Assembly (NCBI GenBank): GCA_964505725.1
Contig: CAZDJK010000048.1
Span: forward strand, 6,013 to 70,012
DNA: 64,000 nucleotides
Reading direction: 5' to 3'
Source: CAVRJC01 sp964505725
GTDB taxonomy: Bacteria; Actinomycetota; Acidimicrobiia; IMCC26256; DASPTH01
Each line of letters opens with the position of its first letter. Positions within the stretch are counted from its first letter, which is position 1. Made by a program: the position numbers and the translations under genes. Below are positions 17,667-25,925 of the stretch, one piece after another. The notes under the pieces are model-generated. The model saw only the letters and a program-made list of their open reading frames with translations. It did no database searches and was not told where the DNA came from.

Positions 17667-18395
17667 CTAGGAGAAGGTCCGGAGCACGGTCTCGGCCGCG
17701 GCTTCGTCGGCCGCGCTCTCGATGCGACCGTCGCGCATGCGCACGATCCGGTCGGCGGCGGCGGCGACGGCGTCGTCGTGCGTCACCATGAGGATGGTCT
17801 GCCCGCCGGCGTGCAGGCGGCGGAAGAGCTCGAGCACCTCGTGGCCGCCCTCGGAGTCGAGCGCACCGGTGGGCTCGTCGGCGAGGAGCAGGGTGGGCTC
17901 GTTGGCGAGCGCCCGCGCGATCGCGAGGCGTTGGCGCTGCCCGCCGGACAGGACACCCGGCGCATCCTTGGCCTTGTCGGCCAGGCCGAGGAGGTCGAGG
18001 AGGTCCCGCGCGTGCGTCTCGGCCCGCTTGCGCGGCGCGCCCGCGATGACCGCGGGCAGCGTGACGTTCTCCAGCACGCTCATCCCCTCGAGCAGGTTGA
18101 AGAACTGGAAGACGATCCCGATGTGGCGGCGCCGCATGATCGCGAGCTCGTCCTCCGACTTGCCGACGAGCGACTGGCCTGCAAGCACGATGTCGCCGTC
18201 GGTCGGGGTGTCGAGCCCGGCGACCATGTTCAGCATCGTCGACTTACCACACCCGGACGGCCCCATCACCGCGACGAATTCGCCGTTGATCATCGTGAAG
18301 TCGACGCCCCGCAACGCGCGCACGGGCGCACCCTCGGACTCGAACGTCTTCCGGAGGCCGTGCGTCTCGACCACCAGGCCTTCACTCGCAGTCAT
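17667..18395 (-). CDS. ABC transporter ATP-binding protein (MacB/LolD type)
   Basis: 242 residues, start ATG 18395 overlapping the upstream stop (ATGA), so translationally coupled to the cyclase gene. Walker A GPSGCGKST, Q-loop VFQFFNLLEGMSVLENVTLP, signature LSGGQRQRLAIARAL, Walker B LLLADEPTGALD, and H-loop MVTHDD are intact. The FQFFNLL and TGALDSEGG wording is that of ATPases serving FtsX-like permeases. Its cognate permease appears to be destroyed (stub 17451-17651), so it either works with a permease encoded elsewhere or is on its way out. The active-site motifs show no decay. Confidence 0.92.
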   Translation of the reverse strand: MTASEGLVVETHGLRKTFESEGAPVRALRGVDFTMINGEFVAVMGPSGCGKSTMLNMVAGLDTPTDGDIVLAGQSLVGKSEDELAIMRRRHIGIVFQFFNLLEGMSVLENVTLPAVIAGAPRKRAETHARDLLDLLGLADKAKDAPGVLSGGQRQRLAIARALANEPTLLLADEPTGALDSEGGHEVLELFRRLHAGGQTILMVTHDDAVAAAADRIVRMRDGRIESAADEAAAETVLRTFS

Positions 18396-19729
18396 GTCTC
18401 GCCCCCTTCCTCGTACACGTCGATCCGGTACGCGTGCACCGGCGTCTGCCTTCCCTTCACCAGGACCTCGTCGAGCTCGACGCAGTCGACCGGTTCGTGC
18501 AGCGCGACGTAGGTGGAGTCGTTCAGCACGATGCGCCCCGCGGGCCGCGCCAGGTCCTGGAGCCGCTGCGCGAGGTTCACGGTGTCGCCGACGAGCGTGT
18601 ACTCGAGGCGCTCCTCCGATCCGAGCAGCGCGGCGGCGACCGGGCCCGTCGCCAGCCCGACGCCGAGCCCGAACGCGGGCCGTCCCATCTGCTCCCACGC
18701 ACCGTTCAGCGCGTGCTGCCGCTCCAGCATCGAGATCGCCGCCTTCACCGCTCGGTCGGCGTGGTCCTCGAGCGGCACCGGCGCACCGAAGCACGCCATC
18801 ACCGCGTCGCCGACGAACTGCATCACCGTGCCACCCTCGTCGAGGATCGCATGGTTCATCTCCGCGCGGTGCTCGCTCAGCTGGGCCGCGAGGTGCGAGG
18901 GGTCGTTGTGCTCCGCGATCCCCGAGTAGCCGCGGATGTCGGCCATGAGCACCGTGACGACCAGGTCCTCGGTCTCGCCGATCTTGCGGCCCTCGTTGCG
19001 GAGCTTGTCGGCGAGCCCACCCGGGAGGAGCCGGCTGAGCTGCTCGCCCTGCTCCTCGCGGTCGACGATCGCCTGGTGCAGCATCCGCAGGCGCCGCAGC
19101 GCGCCGGTGGTCCCCGTGCTCGCGCCCTCCGACAACTTGAGGAAGAGCTGCTCCACCGCGTCGGCGACCGCCGCCGCGGTGGTGTTGCGCGACGCCGCCA
19201 TCGCCTTGATCGGGCGGCCCTCCGCGACCTCGTGCAGCAGCCGCTCGTCGGCCGCGGTGAGCCCGGAGTCGTCGGTGACCGGCTGCACGAGCGCCTCGAC
19301 GATCTTCGGGTCGATCACCGAGCCCCCGGTGGCGACCTCGCGGACTGCCCGTGCCAGCTGGTCGCCCTCGGCGACGCGGTCCTTCAAGAGATAGGCGTAG
19401 CCGGCCGCTCCCTCGCTCAGCAGCGCGATCGCGTAGTCGGGGTCGTCGTACTGCGACAGCACCACCACCCCGGTGCCGGGATGCCGCTTGCGGAGCTCCT
19501 TGGCCGCGTCGATCCCCTCGCGCTGGAAGCTCGGCGGCATGCGGATGTCGGTGACCAGCACCTGGGGCGCCGCCGCCTCCGCGCCCGCGATCAGGCTGTC
19601 GTAGTCGTCGGCGGTCCCGACCACGTCGAGGTCGTGCTCGAGCCCCAGCAGCGCGCGGACGCCTTCCCGGACGATGACGTTGTCGTCGGCGAGAAAGACC
19701 GTGATGCGCCCGTCCCCCATGCCTGTCAT
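18392..19729 (-). CDS. Receiver / degenerate-HTH / class III nucleotide cyclase fusion
   Basis: 445 residues in three parts. Residues 1-135 are a NarL-type receiver with Asp61 (LVTDIRMPP) and Lys116. Residues 157-199 (LTAADERLLHEVAEGRPIKAMAASRNTTAAAVADAVEQLFLKL) align with a LuxR HTH, but the recognition-helix consensus is lost. Residues about 250-445 are a class III adenylate/guanylate cyclase: metal-binding Asp264 (MADIRGYS) and Asp308 (FVGDAVMACFG), and transition-state Asn385/Arg389 (GDTVNLAQRL). The base-specifying Lys position is Gln304 and its partner is Thr378, so ATP preference is not certain. Expected to make cAMP under phosphorylation control. First gene of the cyclase-ATPase-stub-kinase run; divergent from a cyclic-nucleotide-binding protein. 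Confidence 0.88.
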   Translation of the reverse strand: MTGMGDGRITVFLADDNVIVREGVRALLGLEHDLDVVGTADDYDSLIAGAEAAAPQVLVTDIRMPPSFQREGIDAAKELRKRHPGTGVVVLSQYDDPDYAIALLSEGAAGYAYLLKDRVAEGDQLARAVREVATGGSVIDPKIVEALVQPVTDDSGLTAADERLLHEVAEGRPIKAMAASRNTTAAAVADAVEQLFLKLSEGASTGTTGALRRLRMLHQAIVDREEQGEQLSRLLPGGLADKLRNEGRKIGETEDLVVTVLMADIRGYSGIAEHNDPSHLAAQLSEHRAEMNHAILDEGGTVMQFVGDAVMACFGAPVPLEDHADRAVKAAISMLERQHALNGAWEQMGRPAFGLGVGLATGPVAAALLGSEERLEYTLVGDTVNLAQRLQDLARPAGRIVLNDSTYVALHEPVDCVELDEVLVKGRQTPVHAYRIDVYEEGGET

Positions 19730-19903
19730 TCAGTGCCTCTCGCCCCCCGCGGGCAAGGTTGCCCGCGTCACCCCTGCGGGGGTGCTGCCCACCCCCGGCC
19801 CGCTCCGGTTGGCCCCCTCGCCGACCCGGTCCGCGAACCGTACCGTTGCCCCGAGGCGAAATCGCCAAACGACGGCGGGCACAGACAATCGGAGGTCGGA
19901 GCG

Positions 19904-20896
19904 ATGCGCATCGAAACGTCGGTCACGAGCATCTCCTGGATTCCGTCCGAGGCCGTGACCGGGCCGGTCCTGAAGGGCACCTTCGAGTCCGGGTTCACCC
20001 ACTACGACGAGCCCCCACCCGACGCCATCGGCGACCTCGAGGCGCTGTGCGAGGCCGGGGCGTTCCGGTTCGCCAACCATCTGGTGGCATGGGCCGAGAT
20101 CGCCGACGGGCGTATCGTCGACGCCGGCTACTCGGGTGGCGGCCTCATGGGCCGGACGAGCGTGAAGCTCGCCAAGGTCCGGGCGACGTTCGAGCCTGCC
20201 GCGCTCCCCGACATCCGTTCCGACCCCGAGATCACCGAGACCGCGGTGCGGTTCGTGCAGACGACGGGCGGCCGGACCGGCCTGCCGGCGCCCCGCCGGG
20301 TGAAGCACCCGCCGTTCGTGCAGTTCCGCGCCCCGACGGTGTGGACCACGCTCGCGCTCACGATCCGCGCCGACGGCACGTCGAGCTTCGAGGTCCTCGG
20401 CGCGAGCAAGTTCCCCCGTCACTGGGTGTACGACGCGGACGGCAAGCTGAGCGCGAAGGTCGGGCTCGCCGACTTCAAGGACTGGTACCGCGACGCGTTC
20501 GGCAAGCACACGCCGTGGGGCGACCGCGATTCGCGGGCGCTCGTGACCGCGGTGGAGAGCGCCCTCGAACGACGCCTGTCGACCACGATCATGCGCGGCG
20601 GCGCCAAGCCGGAGATCCGCACCCTGAAGGAAGGCGCGCACCTCGTCGACCAGGGCGACACCGGGCGCGAGCTCTACCTGGTGCTCGACGGCGTGCTCTC
20701 GGTGCAGATCGACGGCGAGCCCATCGCCGAGGTCGGCCCGGGCGCCATCCTCGGTGAGCGGGCGGTGCTCGAAGGCGGGACCAGAACCGCGACGCTGGTC
20801 GCGGCCACGAACGTGCGGGTCGCGGCCGCTGCGCCCGACCAGATCGACCGGGCCGCGCTGGAGGAGCTCGCGGCTTCGCATCGACGGGGTGAATGA
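19904..20896 (+). CDS. Protein with C-terminal cyclic-nucleotide-binding domain and unknown N-terminal domain
   Basis: 330 residues from ATG 19904 behind GGAGGT (19891-19896). The first about 225 residues (MRIETSVTSISWIPSEAV...FKDWYRDAFGKHTPWG) match no domain I know; they look like a mixed alpha/beta globular region with no membrane segment. Residues about 240-325 are a CNB domain: EGAHLVDQGDTGRELYLVLDG, then the phosphate-binding cassette GAILGERAVLEGGTRTATLVA with the conserved Glu and Arg. No HTH follows, so it is not a CRP-type regulator. Position divergent from the cyclase fusion suggests it is the receptor for that enzyme's product; this is an inference. Confidence 0.82.
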   Translation: MRIETSVTSISWIPSEAVTGPVLKGTFESGFTHYDEPPPDAIGDLEALCEAGAFRFANHLVAWAEIADGRIVDAGYSGGGLMGRTSVKLAKVRATFEPAALPDIRSDPEITETAVRFVQTTGGRTGLPAPRRVKHPPFVQFRAPTVWTTLALTIRADGTSSFEVLGASKFPRHWVYDADGKLSAKVGLADFKDWYRDAFGKHTPWGDRDSRALVTAVESALERRLSTTIMRGGAKPEIRTLKEGAHLVDQGDTGRELYLVLDGVLSVQIDGEPIAEVGPGAILGERAVLEGGTRTATLVAATNVRVAAAAPDQIDRAALEELAASHRRGE

Positions 20897-20920
20897 GGCA
20901 AGCAGGTAGCGTCGCGCGCG

Positions 20921-21697
20921 ATGCGGATCGCGACCTGGAACGTCAACTCGCTCAAGGCGCGCATGCCGCGCGTGGAAGAGTGGTTGGCGTACGCGCAACC
21001 CGACGTCCTGTGTCTGCAGGAGACGAAGCTCGCCGACGACGCGTTCCCAGCGTTGGCGTTCTCCGCGCTCGGCTACGCGTCCGCGCAGCACGGCCACAAC
21101 CAGTGGAACGGCGTCGCCATCCTGTCGCGGGTCGGGATCGACGACGTCACGACCGGCTTCGACGCGACCGTCGTCGACCCCTACGAGGGTGACGCCCGGC
21201 TCCTGGCGGCGACATGCGCTGGGGTGCGGGTGGTCAGCGTCTACGTGCCCAACGGACGCGAGGTGGGCACCGAGTTCTACGACCGCAAGCTCGAGTGGCT
21301 CGACCGCCTCGCCGAATGGGTGCCGAGCCAGGCGTCGCCCGCCGACCCCCTCGCGGTGCTGGGCGACTTCAACGTCGCGCCCGACGACCGCGACGTGTGG
21401 TCGGTGAAGGCGTTCGCGGGGGTCACCCACGTCACCGAGCCCGAGCGCGCCGCGGTCGCCCGGCTCGGCGAGTGGGGGCTCTACGACGCGTTCCGCTGCC
21501 GCTATGCCGATGATCGCCTGTTCTCGTACTGGGACTACCGCCGGGGCGACTTCCACGAGCACCGAGGCATGCGCATCGACCTCGCGTTCACGACGCAACC
21601 GCTCGTCGACCGTCTCCGGTGGGCGGTGATCGACCGCAACGCGCGCAAGGGCAAGCTTCCGTCCGACCACGCCCCCGTGATCCTGGATTTCACGTGA
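20921..21697 (+). CDS. xthA: Exodeoxyribonuclease III (class II AP endonuclease)
   Basis: Cleaves DNA 5' of abasic sites and trims 3' ends in base-excision repair. 258 residues with the endonuclease/exonuclease/phosphatase fold motifs: WNVNSLKAR (Asn7), LCLQETKL (Glu34), the GDFNVAPDDRDV loop, and the terminal SDHAPVILDF with the catalytic Asp-His pair. Length matches XthA. It starts 25 bp after the cyclic-nucleotide-binding protein and overlaps the next gene by 4 bp (GTGA). Confidence 0.95.
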   Translation: MRIATWNVNSLKARMPRVEEWLAYAQPDVLCLQETKLADDAFPALAFSALGYASAQHGHNQWNGVAILSRVGIDDVTTGFDATVVDPYEGDARLLAATCAGVRVVSVYVPNGREVGTEFYDRKLEWLDRLAEWVPSQASPADPLAVLGDFNVAPDDRDVWSVKAFAGVTHVTEPERAAVARLGEWGLYDAFRCRYADDRLFSYWDYRRGDFHEHRGMRIDLAFTTQPLVDRLRWAVIDRNARKGKLPSDHAPVILDFT

Positions 21698-22191
21698 CGC
21701 CGCGTCGTTGGCTGTGGGTGCTCGGAGGGCTCGTCGGCGTGCTCGTGATCGTGCTCGTCGTCGTGCTCGCGACGCGTGACGACTCCGGGTCGTCCGCGTC
21801 GGACACCACGACGACCGCGTCGACCGCGCCGACCACGTCGAGCTCGACGACGACCACGGGCGCACCCACCACGACGGGCGCGCCGACCACGACGACCCGG
21901 GGCCTCCCACCCATCACCAACGACCCGCAGAGCTACGCGATCTACCTGTTCGCCGCGTGGCAGCAGGGCAATCAGCAGGCCGCCGCCAACGTGGCCGACA
22001 GCGACGCCGTCACCCAGATGTTCTCGCAGGCGTACCAGCCGTCGGTCACCTACACCATCGGCAACTGCAACCCAGCGGCGGGGTCGCTCTACTGCACGTG
22101 GAGCGGCTCCAACGGCTCGACTCTCACGATGACGGTCCGCAACACGACCGGTGGGCTGCCGATCCTCGTGGTCGGGGTCATGCGCTCCTGA
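21694..22191 (+). CDS. Hypothetical exported protein with Thr/Ser-rich linker
   Basis: 165 residues from GTG 21694, overlapping the xthA stop. One N-terminal membrane segment (RRWLWVLGGLVGVLVIVLVVVLAT), a Ser/Thr/Pro linker of about 45 residues with repeated GAPTTT units, then a small globular domain (about 70-165) with two cysteines in TIGNCNPAAGSLYCTW that probably form a disulfide outside the cell. No family recognised. Likely membrane-anchored and surface-exposed. Confidence 0.7.
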   Translation: MTPRRWLWVLGGLVGVLVIVLVVVLATRDDSGSSASDTTTTASTAPTTSSSTTTTGAPTTTGAPTTTTRGLPPITNDPQSYAIYLFAAWQQGNQQAAANVADSDAVTQMFSQAYQPSVTYTIGNCNPAAGSLYCTWSGSNGSTLTMTVRNTTGGLPILVVGVMRS

Positions 22192-22350
22192 TCGTCTGCA
22201 TCAGGGGAGGTCCTCGGGGCGGTCCTCGGGGGCGGGCGCGTCGGAGCTCGAGCATCCGCCCGCTGGGGCGGATGTGCCCACCGATGTGCCCCGACGGCGC
22301 CGGCGGGAAATACTCGACCCGACGGGGTCACGAGACGAGGAGGTCGGGTC

Positions 22351-22752
22351 GTGGCACAGAGCTCGGTGGACACCGCATTGGCGAAGCTCGACGCGGTGAA
22401 GGACAGCCTGACGGTCAAGCGGGTCTTCGGTGACGCCTACGAGGTCGACGGCGTGACCGTGATCCCGGTGGCGATGGTGCGGGGCGGCGGCGGCGCCGGC
22501 CTCGGCGAAGGGACCAGCGGGAACGGGGAGCACGAGGCGAGCGGCGCGCTTCGCGGCGGGCCCGCCGGATCCGGCTCGGGGCTCGGCCTCGGGTTCGGCG
22601 TGGACGCGCGTCCCGTGGGCGTGTACGTCGTGAAGGACGGCGAGGTCTCGTGGCAGCCGAGCATCGACGTGATGCGCGTCGTGCTCGGCGGCCAGGTGGT
22701 CGCGATCTTCGCCCTCTGGACGCTGCGGAGGATCTTCGCCCGTCGGCGCTGA
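22351..22752 (+). CDS. GerW/YtfJ-family protein
   Basis: 133 residues from GTG 22351. The N-terminal part (AKLDAVKDSLTVKRVFGDAYEVDGVTVIPVAMVRGGGGAG) and the later glycine-rich stretch GLGLGFGVDARPVGVYVVKDGEVSW are the hallmarks of the GerW (YtfJ) family, known in Bacillus as a spore germination/sporulation protein but widespread in non-sporulating actinobacteria. The C-terminal DVMRVVLGGQVVAIFALWTLRRIFARRR is a hydrophobic tail that may anchor it to the membrane. Function in this organism unknown. Confidence 0.85.
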   Translation: MAQSSVDTALAKLDAVKDSLTVKRVFGDAYEVDGVTVIPVAMVRGGGGAGLGEGTSGNGEHEASGALRGGPAGSGSGLGLGFGVDARPVGVYVVKDGEVSWQPSIDVMRVVLGGQVVAIFALWTLRRIFARRR

Positions 22753-22773
22753 CGGACAGGCCGCGGCGGTGGG

Positions 22774-23742
22774 TCAGCTGCGCGCCTTGAGAGCCTCGAT
22801 CAGTGCGGGGACGACCTTGTGCACGTCACCCACCACCCCGAGGTCGGCGATCGAGAAGATCGGCGCTTCCGCGTCCTTGTTGACGCAGATGATGTTCTCC
22901 GATCCCTTCATGCCGACCATGTGCTGGGTTGCACCCGAGATCCCGAGCGCGATGTACACCCTCGGCTTCACGACCTTCCCCGTTTGCCCCACCTGCTTCG
23001 CGTACGGGACCCAGCCGGCGTCGACGATCGCGCGCGACGCGCCCGACGCACCCTTGAGCAGCTTGGCCAGCTCCTCGACCAGGGGCTCGTAGGCCTCGGC
23101 GCTGCCGAGCCCGCGGCCGCCGGAGACCACGACCGTCGCCTCCTCGAGCTTCGGGCCCTGACGTTCCTCCACGTGCCGTTCGAGCACCTTCACCTCGCCG
23201 GCCCGCCCGGCGTCGGGTGTGGGGACGCTGACCACCTGTGCCGCGCCGCCGCCGCTGGGCTCGGCTGCGAACGACTTCGGGCGGATCGCCGCGAGGTAGG
23301 GGCCGTCGCCGGTGAGCTCGGCGTCGACGAGCGTGTTGCCGCCGAAGATCGCGGTCCCGACCACGAGCTTGTCGCCGTCGACGCGCAGGTCGGTGCCATT
23401 CGTGAGCACCGGCCGGTCGAGCTTCACCGAGAGGCGCGCGAGGGTGTCGCGCCCGTCGTAGCTCTGGGCGAACAGCACCGCGTCGGGCGAGTGCTCCGCC
23501 ACGAGCGACTCCAGTGCGGTGGCGCCGACGGCGCCGGGGAGCGCGTCGCCGGGGTCGACGGCGTAGACGGTGGTGGCGCCGTGCTCGCCCAGGCCGGGTG
23601 CGATGGCCTCGGCGGCACCGCCGACGTGCACGGCCTCCACGGTGCCCGCGAGCTCGCGCGCCTTGGTGAGCAGCTCCAGCGTGCTGCTCGTCGGCTTGTC
23701 GCCGTCGGCTTCGGCGAACACCCAGATCTTCGAGATGGCCAC
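22774..23742 (-). CDS. etfA: Electron transfer flavoprotein alpha subunit
   Basis: FAD-carrying subunit that passes electrons from acyl-CoA dehydrogenases to a quinone reductase. 322 residues from GTG 23742, preceded by GGAAGG. N-terminal domain MAISKIWVFAEADGD; C-terminal FAD domain with VVVSGGRGLGSAEAYEPLVEELA, VDAGWVPYAKQVGQTGKVVKPRVYIALGISGATQHMVGM, and NKDAEAPIFSIADLGVVGD, all standard. Downstream of etfB by 64 nt on the same strand; one operon. Confidence 0.96.
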   Translation of the reverse strand: MAISKIWVFAEADGDKPTSSTLELLTKARELAGTVEAVHVGGAAEAIAPGLGEHGATTVYAVDPGDALPGAVGATALESLVAEHSPDAVLFAQSYDGRDTLARLSVKLDRPVLTNGTDLRVDGDKLVVGTAIFGGNTLVDAELTGDGPYLAAIRPKSFAAEPSGGGAAQVVSVPTPDAGRAGEVKVLERHVEERQGPKLEEATVVVSGGRGLGSAEAYEPLVEELAKLLKGASGASRAIVDAGWVPYAKQVGQTGKVVKPRVYIALGISGATQHMVGMKGSENIICVNKDAEAPIFSIADLGVVGDVHKVVPALIEALKARS

Positions 23743-23806
23743 GGTGCCTTCCTTCTCTCTTCGAGCCCGGTTTCTCTTCGGAACGGTCGCGCGCGATCGG
23801 GTCCGC

Positions 23807-24586
23807 TCAGACGACCTTGAGCTGCTCGAGGAACTCGACGACGCGCAGGTACGCCTCGCCGTCGTCCTCGATCCTCTCGCCCGCCTCGCGCTGCGGCGCG
23901 GCGCTGACCGAGAGGATCGCCTGCCGCGCGCCGGCCCACCCGACGTCGTCGGCACCGAGGCCCAGATCGGCGACGCTCACCGTGTCGACCGGCTTGTTCT
24001 TGGCCGCCATGATCCCCTTGAACGACGGATAGCGCGGCTCGACCACCCCGGCGGTCACGCTCACCACCGCGGGCAGCGACGCCTCGACGGTGTCGTAACC
24101 GGCCTCGGTCTGGCGCTGGATGGTGATCTTGCCATCGCCGAGCTCGACGTGCTTGGCGAACGTCATCGACGGCCACCCGAGGAGCTCCGCGATCTGCGCG
24201 GGGACGGTCCCGGTGTAGCCCTCGGTCGACTCGGTGGCGGCCACCACGAGATCGGTCTCGCCCGCGCGCTCGATCGCCTTCGCGAGCACCTTGGCCGTCG
24301 ACAGTGCATCGGAACCCGCGAGCGCGTCGTCGCTCACGAGGACCGCGCGCGCCGCGCCCATCGCGAGCGCGGTGCGCAGGCCGGAGACCTCCGCGTTGGG
24401 CGCCATGGAGATGAGCACGACGTCGCCGCCACCTGCCTTCTCCGCGAGCTGGAGCGCCATCTCGACGCCGTAGGCGTCCGAGTCGTCGAGGATGAGCTTG
24501 CCCGACCGGTCGAGCGTGTTGTCGGCTTCGAGCTTGCCGGGCACCGTCGGGTCGGGGATCTGCTTGACGCACACTGCAATCTGCAT
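23807..24586 (-). CDS. etfB: Electron transfer flavoprotein beta subunit
   Basis: 259 residues from ATG 24586. Opening IAVCVKQIPDPTVPGKL, the adenine-nucleotide fold (DVVLISMAPNAEVSGLRTALAMGAARAVLVSD), VVAATESTEGYTGTVPAQIAELLGWPSMTFA and the EPRYPSFKGIMAAKNKPVDTVSVADLGL loop are those of EtfB. Binds AMP and partners with EtfA in the cytosol. First gene of etfBA. The upstream gene is a divergent geranylgeranyl-reductase-type flavoprotein. Confidence 0.96.
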   Translation of the reverse strand: MQIAVCVKQIPDPTVPGKLEADNTLDRSGKLILDDSDAYGVEMALQLAEKAGGGDVVLISMAPNAEVSGLRTALAMGAARAVLVSDDALAGSDALSTAKVLAKAIERAGETDLVVAATESTEGYTGTVPAQIAELLGWPSMTFAKHVELGDGKITIQRQTEAGYDTVEASLPAVVSVTAGVVEPRYPSFKGIMAAKNKPVDTVSVADLGLGADDVGWAGARQAILSVSAAPQREAGERIEDDGEAYLRVVEFLEQLKVV

Positions 24587-24656
24587 AGGACGCGATTCTT
24601 GCCGCGACCACCGGTGCCGTGCGAAACCGGACCGGAGCGTCGGGTACGGTCCGCTC

Positions 24657-25925
24657 GTGGCGGAGCCCGCGCCGATCGACGTGCTCGTGGCGGGCGCCGG
24701 ACCCGCAGGCGTCGCGGCGGCGTTGGAAGCCCACGGGAAGGGTCTCTCGACGCTCGTGGTCGACAAGGCCACGTTCCCCCGGGACAAGACCTGCGGCGAC
24801 GGGCTCACCGCGGCCGCGCTCCGCCGGCTCGACCGGCTCGGCCTCGACGTGCGCGGTCTCCCCTCTTGGGCCGTCGTGCGCGAGACCGTCATCGTGGGAC
24901 CGGACGGCCGCGAGCTGGTGCTCGCGCACCCCCGCGACCGCGAGCTCGCCGGCATCGTCACCCGCTTCGAGCTGGACGACGCGCTCGTGGAGCTCGCACG
25001 CGACCGCGGCGTCGACGTGCGCGACGGCACCGCGCTCACTGGGCTGCGCGTCGAGGACGACGCGGTGGTCGCCGCGCTCGACGACGCCGCGGTGCGCGCG
25101 CGTTGGATCGTCGCCGCCGACGGCCACTACTCGCCGGTGCGGCGGATGCTGGCGCATCACGAGGGCGGGCCGACCCGCGACTCGGGACCCGATCTCGGGA
25201 CGTGGCACGCGTTCCGCCAGTACTTCCGCGGCGTCGCCGACCGTCGGCTGTGGGTGCTGTTCGAGGAGGACCTCCTGCCGGGGTACGCGTGGGTGTTCCC
25301 CGTCGGCGCCGACCGCGCGAACGTCGGATTCGGGGTGCTGCGCGGACGCGGGCACGACCGGAACGGCGGCGCGCTCGGCAAGCAGCTCGCGAAGCAGTGG
25401 CGCGACGTCGTGTCGCGCCCGCGCCTGCGGCGCATACTCGGTGGGCGGGCGGAACCCGACGGCCCGGTGCGCGCGTGGCCGATCCCGGCCCGGTGGGACG
25501 AGCGCGCGCTCACCGGCGCGTCGCGCGTGCTGTACGCGGGCGACGCCGCCGGTGTCGTCGACCCGATGACGGGCGAGGGCATCGCGCAGGCGCTCGAGAC
25601 CGGCACGCTCGCAGCGCGGGCCGTCGCCGAGGGCGGCGACACCACCGCGGTGGCCGCGCGCTACCGCGCCGACGTGCGCGCCACGCTGGGCAGCGACCTG
25701 CGGTTCGCGTCGGCGCTGCAGCGTGTGCTCGCCACCGCCCCCGGTGCGCGGCTCTCGCTGCGTGCTGCCGGCCTCACACCGTGGACCCGCCGCAACTTCG
25801 CCCGGTGGATGTTCGAGGACTACCCTCGCGCGCTCGTGCTCACGCCGTCACGGTGGCACCGCGGCGCCGAGAGCTTCGCGGATGCCAACCCGGGATCCCG
25901 CCGAGGCGGCCGTACACTGCACTGA
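24657..25925 (+). CDS. Geranylgeranyl reductase family flavoprotein
   Basis: 422 residues from GTG 24657. FAD-binding Rossmann start IDVLVAGAGPAGVAAALEA, the family motif FPRDKTCGDGLTAAALRRL, and the second FAD motif RVLYAGDAAGVVDPMTGEGIAQALETG are clear. Family members reduce isoprenoid double bonds, for example in menaquinone side chains (MenJ of mycobacteria) or lipids. Adjacency to etfBA fits an electron supply, but the genes are divergent. The substrate is not determined. Its stop overlaps the next start (TGATG), so the two are co-transcribed. Confidence 0.87.
   Translation: MAEPAPIDVLVAGAGPAGVAAALEAHGKGLSTLVVDKATFPRDKTCGDGLTAAALRRLDRLGLDVRGLPSWAVVRETVIVGPDGRELVLAHPRDRELAGIVTRFELDDALVELARDRGVDVRDGTALTGLRVEDDAVVAALDDAAVRARWIVAADGHYSPVRRMLAHHEGGPTRDSGPDLGTWHAFRQYFRGVADRRLWVLFEEDLLPGYAWVFPVGADRANVGFGVLRGRGHDRNGGALGKQLAKQWRDVVSRPRLRRILGGRAEPDGPVRAWPIPARWDERALTGASRVLYAGDAAGVVDPMTGEGIAQALETGTLAARAVAEGGDTTAVAARYRADVRATLGSDLRFASALQRVLATAPGARLSLRAAGLTPWTRRNFARWMFEDYPRALVLTPSRWHRGAESFADANPGSRRGGRTLH

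Noticed and set aside
18434..19903. Plus-strand open frame upstream of the CNB protein
   Set aside because: Antisense to the receiver-cyclase gene; protein-like only after ATG 19904, where a Shine-Dalgarno is present.
22774..23955. Extended N-terminus for etfA
   Set aside because: The extra 71 residues are Arg/Ser-rich and overlap the etfB end; the GTG at 23742 has a good Shine-Dalgarno and gives the standard EtfA start.
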